Translations under genes and position numbers: made by a program
Notes under the pieces: generated by a model
The model's input: only the letters and a program-made list of their open reading frames with translations
The model's database searches: none
What the model was told of the DNA's origin: nothing
Shown here: one piece after another, positions 33,831 to 42,541 of the stretch
Numbering within the stretch: the first letter of the stretch is position 1
Layout: each line of letters opens with the position of its first letter
From: Xanthomonas sp. DAR 80977
GTDB lineage: Bacteria; Pseudomonadota; Gammaproteobacteria; Xanthomonadales; Xanthomonadaceae
Length of the DNA: 64,000 bases
Direction: 5' to 3'
NCBI RefSeq assembly: GCF_041240605.1
Contig: NZ_CP162487.1
Span: forward strand, 4,409,001-4,473,000

Positions 33831-34605
33831 GCGCGCCCTCCACTTGCTGCGGCGGCGCCGGCATCGCGGCATCGCGCACCGGCGGCGGCGCGGGCGCGGG
33901 CGGTGGCTCGCTCGGCCCGGGGCCGGCGGAGCCGCCGGCATCCATCACCGGCGCGCCCGACGGCGGCGCCGCGCCGCCCGGCGGCGGCGGGGGCGGCATG
34001 CCCGGCGGCGGCGGCATCGCGTTCGGGCGCAGATAGCCGGCCAGTTCGAAGGCCACGTCCAGGCCGTTGCCGCTCTCGCCCGGCGACAGCTGGTAGCGCT
34101 GCGCCATCACGTTGAGGTTGTCCACGAACAGCGCCGGGCTGCCGCTTTCCAGCGCGTGCAGCACCGCTGCCAGTTCCGGCGTGCCGCAGCGCAGCCGCAC
34201 CTGCACCGCGACGCGGGTGAAGCGGTCGCGGCGGTTGTCGGCGGCCAGCGGCGAACGGTTGCTGATCGCGCAGCTGCGGTTGCCGGGGCTGGCGGCGACC
34301 ACCGCGCTTTCCAGGCGCTGCACCAGCCCGGCCGAGGCCAGCTCGGCCGAGGTCTCGCGCAGGAAGCCCGGGCGCGTGGCGAGATCGCGTTGCGCCTGCT
34401 GCAGCCGCTGCGCCACCTGCGGCGCCTGCTGCAACTGCATGCGCACGCGCAGTTCGCGCTGGCGCAGCTCCTCGATCTGCGCATCGACCTCGCGCATCGG
34501 CACCGTCAGCCACGGATGCACCAGCAGCAGATAGGCCAGCGCCAGCACCGCCAGCAGCAGGCCCAGCGCCAGCCAGCGGTCGCGCTTATCGACCTGCACC
34601 GGCAT
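33820..34605 (-). CDS. gspM: Type II secretion protein GspM (XpsM)
   Basis: A 261-residue bitopic inner-membrane protein. One hydrophobic helix near 12-31 follows a short positively charged N-terminus; a coiled-coil segment (EVDAQIEELRQRELRVRMQL) and a ferredoxin-like periplasmic domain follow. The C-terminal 55 residues are a Pro/Gly-rich tail with several PPP runs, longer than in most GspM proteins. It pairs with GspL and XpsN in the assembly platform. It overlaps xpsL by 20 bases and xpsN by 11. Confidence 0.88.
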   Translation of the reverse strand: MPVQVDKRDRWLALGLLLAVLALAYLLLVHPWLTVPMREVDAQIEELRQRELRVRMQLQQAPQVAQRLQQAQRDLATRPGFLRETSAELASAGLVQRLESAVVAASPGNRSCAISNRSPLAADNRRDRFTRVAVQVRLRCGTPELAAVLHALESGSPALFVDNLNVMAQRYQLSPGESGNGLDVAFELAGYLRPNAMPPPPGMPPPPPPGGAAPPSGAPVMDAGGSAGPGPSEPPPAPAPPPVRDAAMPAPPQQVEGAHAN

Positions 34606-35710
34606 TGGCGGCCTCCTTGCGTTTGGTTCCGGCCAGTTCGGCGGTCAGGGTGAAGCGGTCGCGGTGGCTGCCCGGATCGGCCTGCAGCACGCCGGTCAGC
34701 GACGGCGTGCGCCACAGCGGCGAGCCCTCCAGCCGCCCGACCAGGGAGGATGCCTCGCTACTGAGTCCGATCAGTTGCAACTGGTCGCCCTCGACCGAGA
34801 ATTTTTCCAGGTAGGTGCCCTCGGGCAGGCGCTTGCTCAGCTCGTTCCAGATTTCCAGCGAGGTCGGCCGCTCGGCGCGCAGCTGGTCGAAGAACGCCGC
34901 GCCCTCGACCAGGTCGACCAGTTGCTGGCGCTGCGCGGCCACGCCGCGCGCGCGCTGCGCGCCGCTGTCCACCTGCGAGCGCAGTTGCTCGAGCGCGTCG
35001 CGGCGGTTGTCCAGCAGTTGCCAGCCGGCGGCGAACAAGGCCAGCAGCGCGGTCGCGGCGAGGATCGCGTTCCAGCGCCGCATCGGATCGGCGCGGCGGT
35101 GGCGCTGCTCCGGCGGCAGCAGGTTCACGCCCAGCGGCGTGCCGTCGGCGGCGGCGACATCGACCCCGGCCAGGGTCGGGCGCAGCGCGCCGGCGCTGGC
35201 GTGCAGGTCCTCCAGCACCCGGCGCGGCGCCACCACCAGTTCGGCGTCGAGTTGCGCATCGTCGCGACGCGCGCCCAGACGCACGTCGTAGACCACCTGG
35301 TCGGCCTGGAACGGCGTCTGCCGGTCGATCTCGAACCTGACCACGTCGCGCAGGTGCTCGGCGGCGGCGGCCGGCAGGCGCAGCGTGCGCTGCAGCGCGG
35401 CCTGCGCCGGCAGCAGCCAGACCCGCGGCAACGCGGCCAGGCGCGGGCCGAGCACAGCCTCCAGATCGCCCGGCAGCAGCGGCCACGGCAAGGCCAGCGG
35501 CGTGCCCAGTTCGGCATCGATCTGGCGCGCGACCAACAGCTGGTCGCCCTCGCGCCACAGCAGCAGCCGCGCCTGCGACCAGCCCAGCTGCAGCTGCCAG
35601 CGCGGCGGCAGCCACGCCATCAGCGAACGCTGCCACCAGGCCAGCAAGCCGCCGGCACCGGGCGCCATGCGCACGCCGAGCTTCTCCATCGTGTCCCGCC
35701 ACGCAGTCAT
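34586..35710 (-). CDS. gspL: Type II secretion protein GspL (XpsL)
   Basis: A 374-residue bitopic protein that recruits the GspE ATPase. The cytoplasmic actin-like domain spans about 1-215 (VARQIDAELG, RFEIDRQTPFQADQVVYD, which resembles the PilM/GspL fold). The single membrane helix lies near 223-242 (ILAATALLALFAAGW), and the periplasmic coiled coil plus ferredoxin-like domain follow (SQVDSGAQRARG, LSKRLPEGTYLEKFSVEGDQLQLIG). The ATG at 35710 makes an ATGA overlap with xpsK. The N-terminal stretch up to about residue 35 is unusually hydrophobic and Trp-rich (LLAWWQRSLMAWLPPRW). Confidence 0.92.
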   Translation of the reverse strand: MTAWRDTMEKLGVRMAPGAGGLLAWWQRSLMAWLPPRWQLQLGWSQARLLLWREGDQLLVARQIDAELGTPLALPWPLLPGDLEAVLGPRLAALPRVWLLPAQAALQRTLRLPAAAAEHLRDVVRFEIDRQTPFQADQVVYDVRLGARRDDAQLDAELVVAPRRVLEDLHASAGALRPTLAGVDVAAADGTPLGVNLLPPEQRHRRADPMRRWNAILAATALLALFAAGWQLLDNRRDALEQLRSQVDSGAQRARGVAAQRQQLVDLVEGAAFFDQLRAERPTSLEIWNELSKRLPEGTYLEKFSVEGDQLQLIGLSSEASSLVGRLEGSPLWRTPSLTGVLQADPGSHRDRFTLTAELAGTKRKEAANAGAGR

Positions 35711-36567
35711 CGAACGGTCGATCCTTCTTCCCATCGCAGCACAGTGTAGGCGGTGCCCGGTAGCGCCGACGAGCCTGGGCGCACCACCGCGCGCAGCACC
35801 GCCTCGCGCCCGGCCGCCAGGCGCGCGCGGCTCTCGATGCTGTAGGTGCCGCCGCCCCCGCCGATCGCCGCGGCCTGCATCGGGTCGTTGCGCTCGCGCT
35901 GCGCCAGCACCTGCTGCGCATCCAGGCCGAGCGCGGTCAGCACCGGCGCCGGCGCGAAATCCGGCGCCGGGCGCGAGATCCCGCTGTACAGGGTCAGGTT
36001 CGGCAGCAGTTTGGCGTACAGGTCCGCATCCATGCCCAGCACCAGCTGCAGTTCGGCCAGGCTCTCGAACGGCGCGTCCTTGGCCCCGTACGGCAGCCCG
36101 GCGGCGGCGTAGTCCGGATCCTCGGCGCCGCCATTGGGCTGGCTGAGGTTGTCCGGGTCGCGCCAGTCCACGATCGCCGCGGCGATGGCGTCGGCGCGCT
36201 GCGGATCGCCGCCGACCGCGCGCACCAGCGCCGCCAGCAACGGCGCGTCGGCCAGGTTCAGGTCGACCTTGCCGCTCTCGTCGGTGACCCGCAGGTCGAT
36301 CGTGGCGTCCTCGTACTGCCAGCGGTAGCGGCGCCCGTCGGCGCGCCAGCCCGGCTGCGTCGGCGTGCCGGCGAGCCGGGTCAGCGCGTACTCCAGCCCG
36401 GCGCGGGCGCGTTCCTGTGCCGCCGCGCCGTCGCCCAGCACCTTGCCCTGCAGGCCCTCGGTGCGCGCGGTCAGCGCGAACGCGCCGATCAGCGCGGTCA
36501 GCAGCGCGATCAGCCACAGCACCAGCACCAGCGCCGCGCCGCGCGCGCGCCCCGGCGCCGCGCTCAT
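35707..36567 (-). CDS. gspK: Type II secretion minor pseudopilin GspK (XpsK)
   Basis: A 286-residue minor pseudopilin thought to cap the pseudopilus tip. The leader ends RARG, followed by AALVLVLWLIALLTALIGAF; the +5 Glu typical of pseudopilins is replaced, which is normal for GspK. The alpha-helical insert is large. The segment DLRVTDESGKVDLNLADAPLLAAL and the DWRDPDNL metal-site region are typical of the family. It overlaps xpsJ and xpsL by four bases each (ATGA). Confidence 0.93.
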   Translation of the reverse strand: MSAAPGRARGAALVLVLWLIALLTALIGAFALTARTEGLQGKVLGDGAAAQERARAGLEYALTRLAGTPTQPGWRADGRRYRWQYEDATIDLRVTDESGKVDLNLADAPLLAALVRAVGGDPQRADAIAAAIVDWRDPDNLSQPNGGAEDPDYAAAGLPYGAKDAPFESLAELQLVLGMDADLYAKLLPNLTLYSGISRPAPDFAPAPVLTALGLDAQQVLAQRERNDPMQAAAIGGGGGTYSIESRARLAAGREAVLRAVVRPGSSALPGTAYTVLRWEEGSTVR

Positions 36568-37214
36568 TGCCGCGCCTCCGCGCCGCCGGCCTGGCGCAAG
36601 GCCACCACCAGCGGCGGCCACACCATGCCGTCGTCGCTGCTCAGTTCGATCGACACCAGCAGCGGCAACTGGTCGGTGCGTTCCCAGCGTTCCTGCCAGG
36701 GGCCGATGCTGCCGCGCTCCGGATCGATGCCGCGGTAGCGGAAGCGCACCTGGCGCAGGCCCTCGGCCAGCGGCTCGGGCGGGCGCGGCTTGGCGTCGGC
36801 GATCTGCTTGCCGGCCTGCACCTGCACCAGCGCGATCGCCAGGCGCTGCTGGCCGCCGTCGCCGCTGACGCTGAGGTCGTGCACGTAGGGGCCGCCGCGG
36901 CCCAGGTAGTCGGGAAGATCGGCGACGAACTGCATGCGCTGCGGCTCGCCGACGAAGCGCACCGGCTGCAGGGTGCGGCTGTCGATCTCCAGCGCCATCG
37001 GTTGCGCCCCGCTCAGGCGCCGGCGCAGGAAGCCTTCCACCGCGCGCATGCGTTCGCTGCGTCCGGCGATGCTCTCGCCGCGGCCGCTGATCGCGGTGGC
37101 CGAGCGCAGCGTGGCGAAGGCCAGGGTCAGGCCGCCGACCAGCAGCACCGTGGCCAGCAGCACTTCGATCAGGGTGAAGCCTCGCGCGGCGGCGCGGCGC
37201 GGTGCGCGGTTCAC
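36564..37214 (-). CDS. gspJ: Type II secretion minor pseudopilin GspJ (XpsJ)
   Basis: A 216-residue minor pseudopilin. The leader VNRAPRRAAARG is followed by FTLIEVLLATVLL, with Glu at +5, the prepilin-peptidase site. The C-terminal half has GLRQVRFRYRG and LVSIELSSDDG. I chose the GTG at 37214, which overlaps the xpsI stop as GTGA; the frame is open upstream but no better start is seen. It forms the tip complex with GspI and GspK. Confidence 0.92.
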   Translation of the reverse strand: MNRAPRRAAARGFTLIEVLLATVLLVGGLTLAFATLRSATAISGRGESIAGRSERMRAVEGFLRRRLSGAQPMALEIDSRTLQPVRFVGEPQRMQFVADLPDYLGRGGPYVHDLSVSGDGGQQRLAIALVQVQAGKQIADAKPRPPEPLAEGLRQVRFRYRGIDPERGSIGPWQERWERTDQLPLLVSIELSSDDGMVWPPLVVALRQAGGAEARQ

Positions 37215-37627
37215 TGCGGCACCCCGTTGTTCTGCGCGCTGACCAGGCGCAGCGTCTTCCACTGCAGCGCCTGCGCCGGCGCCTCGCCCCAGCGCACCTG
37301 CAGGTTCAGTTGCAGCAGGGTCGGCGCGCCAGGGGTGATGGTCGGGTCCGGCGGCCGCCGCGCATCCACGTACGGCGCCACGTCCAGGGTCCAGCGGTAG
37401 CGGCCCTGCTCGAAACTGCCCTGTTCGCGGCCCGGTTGCAGCGGCTGTTCCACGCCCTGCGCGGCCAGCAGCGATTGCGCGTACAGCGTGGCGCGGCTGA
37501 GCTGGTCGGCGCGCTGCACCTGGCGCGCGGCGCCGGACAGCGAACCGAGCAACAGGGTCAGCGCCAGCGCCAGCAGCGCGAACGCCACGATCACCTCGAT
37601 CAGCGTGTAGCCGCGCTGCGCCTTCAT
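37211..37627 (-). CDS. gspI: Type II secretion minor pseudopilin GspI (XpsI)
   Basis: A 138-residue pseudopilin that starts MKAQRG, then YTLIEVIVAFALLALALTLL, with the cleavage site after Gly6 and Glu at +5. The body matches GspI size and includes VQRADQLSRATLYAQSLLA. It overlaps xpsH by four bases (ATGA) and xpsJ by four (GTGA), so H-I-J-K-L form a tightly coupled string. Confidence 0.92.
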   Translation of the reverse strand: MKAQRGYTLIEVIVAFALLALALTLLLGSLSGAARQVQRADQLSRATLYAQSLLAAQGVEQPLQPGREQGSFEQGRYRWTLDVAPYVDARRPPDPTITPGAPTLLQLNLQVRWGEAPAQALQWKTLRLVSAQNNGVPQ

Positions 37628-38142
37628 GGCATGCCCTGCTGCGGCGGCCGCCCGACCTTGACCTCGCCGGTCAGCCAGGCCACGTCGATGCGCCAGCTGG
37701 CCTTGCGGGTCAGCAACTCGATGCGCCCGCCGGTGGCGGCGCCGTCCTCGAAGAACTGGATCGCGCCTTCGTCTTCGCGCCGCTGCGCCTCGCGCGCGCC
37801 GCTGAAGCGGATCGCCAGCGACGCCGGGATCTCGCCATGGCGGCCGTTCGGCGCCTGCCAGCGGTGCGCCTGCGGATCGATCAGGAAGCGCTGCGGCTGG
37901 CCGCTGGCGATCGCCTGCGCCCGCGTGTAGCGCAGTTGCGCGGCGATCTCCTTGGCCGACGAACGCAGGCGCATGCCGTCGATGCCGCCGGTCAGCACCG
38001 ACGCGGCCAGCACCGCCGCGATCGCGATCAGGCCCACCACCAGCAGCATCTCCAGCAGCGACACGCCGCGCATGCGCGCACGCGCCAGCGGTGCGCACGC
38101 GTGCGCACCGCGCCGGGGACCGCGGGCAGGGGCCTGGATCAC
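37624..38142 (-). CDS. gspH: Type II secretion minor pseudopilin GspH (XpsH)
   Basis: Minor pseudopilin with a mature N-terminus VSLLEMLLVVGLIAIAA after RMRG, Glu at +5. The start is uncertain. A GTG at 38142 lies ten bases after the xpsG stop and gives a 172-residue protein with a long basic leader. The ATG at 38073 gives a leader of only three residues, and an ATG at 38202 overlaps xpsG by 50 bases; none has a clear ribosome-binding site. The body (RLRSSAKEIAAQLRYTRAQAIASGQPQRF) is typical GspH. Confidence 0.85.
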   Translation of the reverse strand: MIQAPARGPRRGAHACAPLARARMRGVSLLEMLLVVGLIAIAAVLAASVLTGGIDGMRLRSSAKEIAAQLRYTRAQAIASGQPQRFLIDPQAHRWQAPNGRHGEIPASLAIRFSGAREAQRREDEGAIQFFEDGAATGGRIELLTRKASWRIDVAWLTGEVKVGRPPQQGMP

Positions 38143-38152
38143 GGCGCCGGGG

Positions 38153-38587
38153 TCACTCGTACTTGATGTCGGCGTCGTAGCTGCTGCCGCCGGGCTGGCC
38201 ATCCTTGCCCAGGCTGATCAGGTCGAACGGCTTGCCGTCGCCGGGCACCTTGTACTCGATCGGATGGCCCCACGGATCGTTCAGTTCGGTGGCCTTGGCA
38301 TACGGGCCGAGCCAGCCGCTGACGCCGCCCGGCGCGGTGACCAGGTCGTCGAGCTTGGACGGCAGCTTGCCGGTGTCGAGCTGGTAGTTGTCGATCTTGC
38401 CGGCCATGGTCTGGATCTGCGACTTGGCCAGGTTGGCCTTGCCGCGATCGGCGCCGCCGAGTACGCGGCTGCCGACCAGGGTCAGCACCGCGCCGATCAG
38501 CACGATGACGATGATGATTTCCAGCAGGCTCATGCCCGACTGGCGCGCGGCGGAGGGGGAACGGGTCAGGGAGCGGATATTTCGCAT
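38153..38587 (-). CDS. gspG: Type II secretion major pseudopilin GspG (XpsG)
   Basis: The main subunit of the periplasmic pseudopilus, 144 residues. The leader (18 residues, ending RQSG) precedes MSLLEIIIVIVLIGAVLTLVG with Glu at +5. Typical GspG parts are KANLAKSQIQTMAGKIDNYQLDTGKLP, the DPWGHPIEYKVPG segment and the Ca-binding loop near the C-terminus (DLISLGKDGQPGGSSYDADI). The ATG at 38587 has AAGGA nine bases upstream. A 534-base repeat-filled gap separates it from xpsF, which is unusual in this operon. Confidence 0.96.
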   Translation of the reverse strand: MRNIRSLTRSPSAARQSGMSLLEIIIVIVLIGAVLTLVGSRVLGGADRGKANLAKSQIQTMAGKIDNYQLDTGKLPSKLDDLVTAPGGVSGWLGPYAKATELNDPWGHPIEYKVPGDGKPFDLISLGKDGQPGGSSYDADIKYE

Positions 38588-38808
38588 TGCATCGGATCCT
38601 TGCGGTGAAAAACCTTATGTAGCCGAACGCGGTGACGATGGTCGCCGCAGCGTGCGGGTCGTGCAGCTGCGCTTCATGCGCGGGAACGGCGGTGCGGCAG
38701 CGATGGACGCATATCGCACTTGTCGCGTGACGCGGCGCGCGGATGCTGGTGGCGTGGTCGTTGCCATCCGTGGCGCGATATCGCCGCGCCCTGAGAGACC
38801 GGCCGTGC

Positions 38809-39121
38809 GCGAACCAGTGATTCGCAAGCGCATGGCCTCCTTCGATTCGATGCTCCGCTGCGCCACGGGCCCACGCTGCCATCCCTGGCGCAGCACCACG
38901 TGCGCCGGAACCGCCGGCCCGGCCATCCGTGGCCGGGCGTTCGGCCATGCGCGAACCAATGGTTCGCAAGCGCATGGCCTCCTTCGATTCGATGCTCCGC
39001 TGCGCCGCGGGCCCACGCTGCCATCCCTGGCGCAACACCACGTGCGCCGGAACCGCCGGCCCGGCCATCCATGGCCGGGCGTTCGGCCATGCGCGAACCA
39101 ATGGTTCGCAAACGCATGGCC
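38809..39121. repeat. Tandem 142-bp repeat, 2.2 copies, between xpsF and xpsG
   Basis: Units begin at 38809, 38951 and 39093, exactly 142 bases apart, with only a few base differences. Each starts with a GCGAACCA-centred inverted repeat (GCGAACCAATGGTTCGC in copies 2 and 3) and contains a second palindrome around GGCCATGGATGGCC-like bases before the next unit. The last partial unit ends at the xpsF stop (39122). The flanking stretch 38588-38808 holds nothing recognisable. Confidence 0.9.
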
Positions 39122-40336
39122 TCACCCAATCGCATTGGTGAGGTCGTACAGGGGGACGAGGACGGAGATGATCACCAGGCCGACCACCGAGGCCAGGACC
39201 AGGGTGATCAACGGCACCAGCGCGGCGAGCAGGCGGTCGATGGCCTGCGCGGTCTCCTGCTCGAAGGTGTCGGCGGTCTTCAGCAGCATCGTGTCCAGCG
39301 CGCCGGATTCCTCGCCGACCTGGATCATCTGCAGCGCCAGCCGCGGGAAGCGCTTGCCCTTGGACAGCGACGCCGACAGGCCGTGGCCGTTCTTGACGTC
39401 GTCGGCCGCGGCGCCGACGTCGGCGGTCAGCGCCAGGTTCGACAGCACGTTGCGCGAGATGCCCAGCGCGGCCAGCAGCGGCACGCCGTTGCGCAGCAGG
39501 GTGCCCAGGGTGCGAGTCAGGCGCGCGGTTTCCAGCCGCGCGATCAGCACGCCGATGAAGCGCTGCTTGAGCAGCCAGGCGTCGAACGCGGCGCGGAACG
39601 CCGGGTCGCGGCGCTTGCGGTCCACCGCCAGCAGCGCCAGCCCCGGCACCACCAGCAGCACGATCCACCAGTCGCGCACGAACAGACCCACGCTGAGCAC
39701 CGCCTGGGTGAACCACGGCAGCTGCACGTCCAGGCTCTCGTACATCTGCGCGAATTGCGGCACCACATAGCCGAGCAGGAACAGCAGCGCGCAGCCGACC
39801 ACGCTGACCAGGATCGCCGGATAGATCAGCGCGTTGATCACCCGCCCCTTCAGTTCGCGACTGCGCTCCAGGTACTCGGCCAGGCGCTGCAGCGTGTCGT
39901 GCAGGCTGCCGCCGGCCTCGCCGGCGCGGACCATGTTGATGTACAGGCGCGAGAACAGGCCGTGCTGGCGCTCCAGCGCGGCCGACAGCGGCGCGCCGCC
40001 GCGCACCGCGTCGCGGATGTCGCCGACGGTGCGCTTGGAACGCTCGTCCTCGGGCAGTTCGAGCAGGATCGACAGCGCGCGGTCCAGCGGCTGGCCGGCG
40101 CCGAGCAGGGTCGCCAGCTGCTGGGTGAACTGCACCAGCGCCGCGCCGTCGAACGGCTTGGGCCGGAACAGGCCGCGCAGCGAGGTGCCGCCGCCCTGCG
40201 CCGCGAGCTTGGCCTCCATCGGCATATGCCCCTGCTCCTGCAGGCGCAGCGCCACCTCGGCGTCGCTGGCGGCCTCCATCTGGCCCTCCAGGATCTCGCC
40301 GTGCGGGTTGAGCGCTTTGTAGCGGTAAAGGGGCAT
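39122..40336 (-). CDS. gspF: Type II secretion inner-membrane platform protein GspF (XpsF)
   Basis: A 404-residue polytopic protein of the assembly platform that contacts GspE and GspL. It starts MPLYRYKALNPHGEILEGQMEA, as nearly all GspF do. Two homologous T2SSF domains lie at about 72-195 and 275-395 (FTQQLATLLGAGQPLDRAL and RTLGTLLRNGVPLLAALGI), with helices near 170, 220 and 375. The ATG at 40336 follows GGGG by two to six bases. The gap to xpsE (40337-40451) holds four heptamer repeats at 40344-40371. Confidence 0.95.
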   Translation of the reverse strand: MPLYRYKALNPHGEILEGQMEAASDAEVALRLQEQGHMPMEAKLAAQGGGTSLRGLFRPKPFDGAALVQFTQQLATLLGAGQPLDRALSILLELPEDERSKRTVGDIRDAVRGGAPLSAALERQHGLFSRLYINMVRAGEAGGSLHDTLQRLAEYLERSRELKGRVINALIYPAILVSVVGCALLFLLGYVVPQFAQMYESLDVQLPWFTQAVLSVGLFVRDWWIVLLVVPGLALLAVDRKRRDPAFRAAFDAWLLKQRFIGVLIARLETARLTRTLGTLLRNGVPLLAALGISRNVLSNLALTADVGAAADDVKNGHGLSASLSKGKRFPRLALQMIQVGEESGALDTMLLKTADTFEQETAQAIDRLLAALVPLITLVLASVVGLVIISVLVPLYDLTNAIG

Positions 40337-40343
40337 CAGGGCT

Positions 40344-40371
40344 GGGAATCGGGAATCGGGAATCGGGAATC
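40344..40371. repeat. Four perfect GGGAATC heptamers
   Basis: GGGAATC is repeated four times without change at 40344, 40351, 40358 and 40365, followed by GGAAC. It lies eight bases before the xpsF ATG on the minus strand, between xpsE and xpsF. It belongs to the same 7-base repeat family as 28113, 55441, 56118, 58008 and 60222, here as a single arm. Confidence 0.9.
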
Positions 40372-40451
40372 GGAACGCACGCTCTGCGCGTGCTGACGCG
40401 ACCGTCGCGGAACCATGGCGCCGCGCGCTGCCGCGCTGGGTGCCGCGCGCA

Positions 40452-42182
40452 TCAGGTTTCCTCCGTCACGCGCAGCACTTCCTCGATCGTGGTTTGGCCG
40501 CTGAGCGCCTTGCCGATGCCGTCCTCGTACATCGTGCGCATGCCGGCCTCGCGCGCCAGCTGTTCGATCTCGCCCATGCCGGCATGGCGCATCACCGCGC
40601 GGCGCAGCGCGTCGTTCATCACCAGGAATTCCATGATCGTGGTGCGGCCGAGGTAGCCGGTCGGCGCGATCGCCGAGGGCAGCGGGCGGAACAGGAAGAT
40701 CTCGCCCTCGGGCTGCAGCCGGCGCAGGTCGAACTTCTCGATCTCCTCCGGCGAGGCCGGATAGCGCTCGGCGTGGGTGGGCTCCAGCCGCCGCACCAGG
40801 CGCTGCGCCAGGATGCCGTTGATGGTGGAGGTCAGCAGGTAGTCTTCCACGCCCATGTCGAGCAGGCGGGTGATGCCGCCGGCGGCGTTGTTGGTGTGCA
40901 GCGTGGACAGCACCAGGTGGCCGGTCAGCGCCGACTGGATCGCGATGCGCGCGGTTTCCAGGTCGCGCATTTCGCCGATCATGATGATGTCCGGGTCCTG
41001 GCGCACGATGCTGCGCAGCGCATGCGAGAAATCCAGCCCGATCTGCGGCTTGGCCTGGATCTGGTTGATGCCCTCGATCTGGTATTCGACCGGATCCTCG
41101 ACGGTGATGATCTTGACGTCGGCGGTGTTGAGCTGGCTCAGCGCGGTGTACAGCGTGGTGGTCTTGCCCGAGCCGGTGGGGCCGGTGACCAGCAGGATGC
41201 CGTGCGGCTGCTCCAGCACCTTGCGGAACTGCGGCAGGAACGCATCGGTGAAGCCGAGCCGGTGGAAATCGAACACCACCGTCTCGCGGTCGAGCAGGCG
41301 CATCACCACGCTCTCGCCGTGCGCGGTCGGCACGGTGCTCACGCGCAGGTCCAGTTCCTTGCCCTGCACGCGCAGCATGATGCGCCCGTCCTGCGGCAGC
41401 CGGCGTTCGGCGATGTTGAGCTTGGCCATGATCTTGACCCGGCTGATCACCGCCGCGGTCAGGTTGGCCGGCGGGCTCTCGCCGTCGATCAGCACGCCGT
41501 CGACGCGGTAGCGCACCTTCAGCCGGTTCTCGAACGGCTCGATGTGGATGTCCGAGGCGCGCAGTTCCACCGCGCGCTGGATCACCAGGTTCACCAGCCG
41601 GATCACCGGCGCTTCCGAGGCCAGGTCGCGCAGGTGCTCGATGTCGTCGGTGGCGGTGCTGTCGCCGTCGGCCGTTTCCACGATCGCGCCCATCGCGCTG
41701 CGGCCCTGGCCGAACCAGCGCTCGATCAGGTCGTCGATCTCCGAGCGCAGGCCGACCCGCGGCAGCACCCGGAAACCGGTGGCCAGGCGCACCGCATCGG
41801 CCGCATAGGCCTCGTGCGGATCGGACATCCACAGTTCCAGCGCGCCGTCGCGCTCGCCCAGCGGGCAGACGTGGAATTGCTTGAGGAAGCGCAGCGACAG
41901 CGGCTGCGCCTCGGGCAGGTTCTCCGGCGCGGTGGCCGGCAGTTGCTTGGCATCGAGCAGCGGCAGGCCCAGCACTTCGGCGCTGACCTCGGCGTGGTCG
42001 CGCTCGGAGACCAGCCCCAGCCGCGCCAGCAGCGACAGCAGGCCGCCGCCGGATTCGCGCTGCAACTGGCGCGCGCGCAGCAGGTCGCCATCCTTGAGCC
42101 GGCCCTTGGCCAGCAAGGCCTCGACGATGCGCGCCTCGGGCGTATCGGCAGCGGCAGCAGTGTCCTTCACGAGCGCGTTCAC
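40452..42182 (-). CDS. gspE: Type II secretion ATPase GspE (XpsE)
   Basis: Hexameric ATPase that drives the pseudopilus, 576 residues. The N-terminal domain (about 15-150) is of the MshEN/GspE_N type. Walker A GPTGSGKT is at 334-341, the Asp box ITVEDP at 359-364, Walker B IIMIGEMRD at 399-407 and the His box STLHTN at 426-431. The zinc-binding tetracysteine insert of many GspE proteins is missing; the region 462-520 has no Cys and the whole protein only one (Cys106). The GTG at 42182 follows GGAGG by six bases. It is the first gene of the xps operon in this window. No sigma70 promoter was recognised in the 359-base gap upstream (42183-42541). Confidence 0.96.
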   Translation of the reverse strand: MNALVKDTAAAADTPEARIVEALLAKGRLKDGDLLRARQLQRESGGGLLSLLARLGLVSERDHAEVSAEVLGLPLLDAKQLPATAPENLPEAQPLSLRFLKQFHVCPLGERDGALELWMSDPHEAYAADAVRLATGFRVLPRVGLRSEIDDLIERWFGQGRSAMGAIVETADGDSTATDDIEHLRDLASEAPVIRLVNLVIQRAVELRASDIHIEPFENRLKVRYRVDGVLIDGESPPANLTAAVISRVKIMAKLNIAERRLPQDGRIMLRVQGKELDLRVSTVPTAHGESVVMRLLDRETVVFDFHRLGFTDAFLPQFRKVLEQPHGILLVTGPTGSGKTTTLYTALSQLNTADVKIITVEDPVEYQIEGINQIQAKPQIGLDFSHALRSIVRQDPDIIMIGEMRDLETARIAIQSALTGHLVLSTLHTNNAAGGITRLLDMGVEDYLLTSTINGILAQRLVRRLEPTHAERYPASPEEIEKFDLRRLQPEGEIFLFRPLPSAIAPTGYLGRTTIMEFLVMNDALRRAVMRHAGMGEIEQLAREAGMRTMYEDGIGKALSGQTTIEEVLRVTEET

Positions 42183-42472
42183 ACAATCCCTCCAGAGCGT
42201 GCGGCGACTTTAGCAGTTCGGCGCGACCTGCCGCCCGCTCGCGCGACATCGGCCGCCGCGACTGTCTACGAGGCCGCGGCGGCGCGGCAGGGCGTCATTG
42301 GCATGACATGTGCGGCGCGCAGCATCGTGCGTTGCGGCGCCGTGCGCATGGCTGCAGCGACACCGGCGCTGCAGCGCACAACCGCCATGGGCGGCCCGTC
42401 CACGGCGCCGCGCGGGGCGATCCGCCACCAGCGGCATCCGCGGCACAGTCGCGATTTGCCGCCGCCCGAATG

Positions 42473-42502
42473 CAGGAAACCCGGCCGAAGCCGGGTTTCC
42501 TG
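42473..42502 (-). terminator. Hairpin with C(UUCG)G loop after the protease gene
   Basis: A perfect 13-base-pair stem (CAGGAAACCCGGC with its complement) around a four-base loop that reads TTCG on the minus strand, closed by C-G: the very stable UUCG tetraloop. It lies 39 bases after the protease stop codon. No U-tract follows, so it may stabilise the 3' end rather than act as a simple intrinsic terminator. The rest of 42183-42541 shows nothing recognisable. Confidence 0.7.
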
Positions 42503-42541
42503 GTTGCTCCGGCGCCGTTTCCGGCGCCGCCTGGCGCACGC

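Noticed and set aside
38809..39121. Remnant of an insertion sequence between xpsF and xpsG
   Set aside because: No transposase fragment or terminal inverted repeats; the structure is a clean 142-base tandem repeat.
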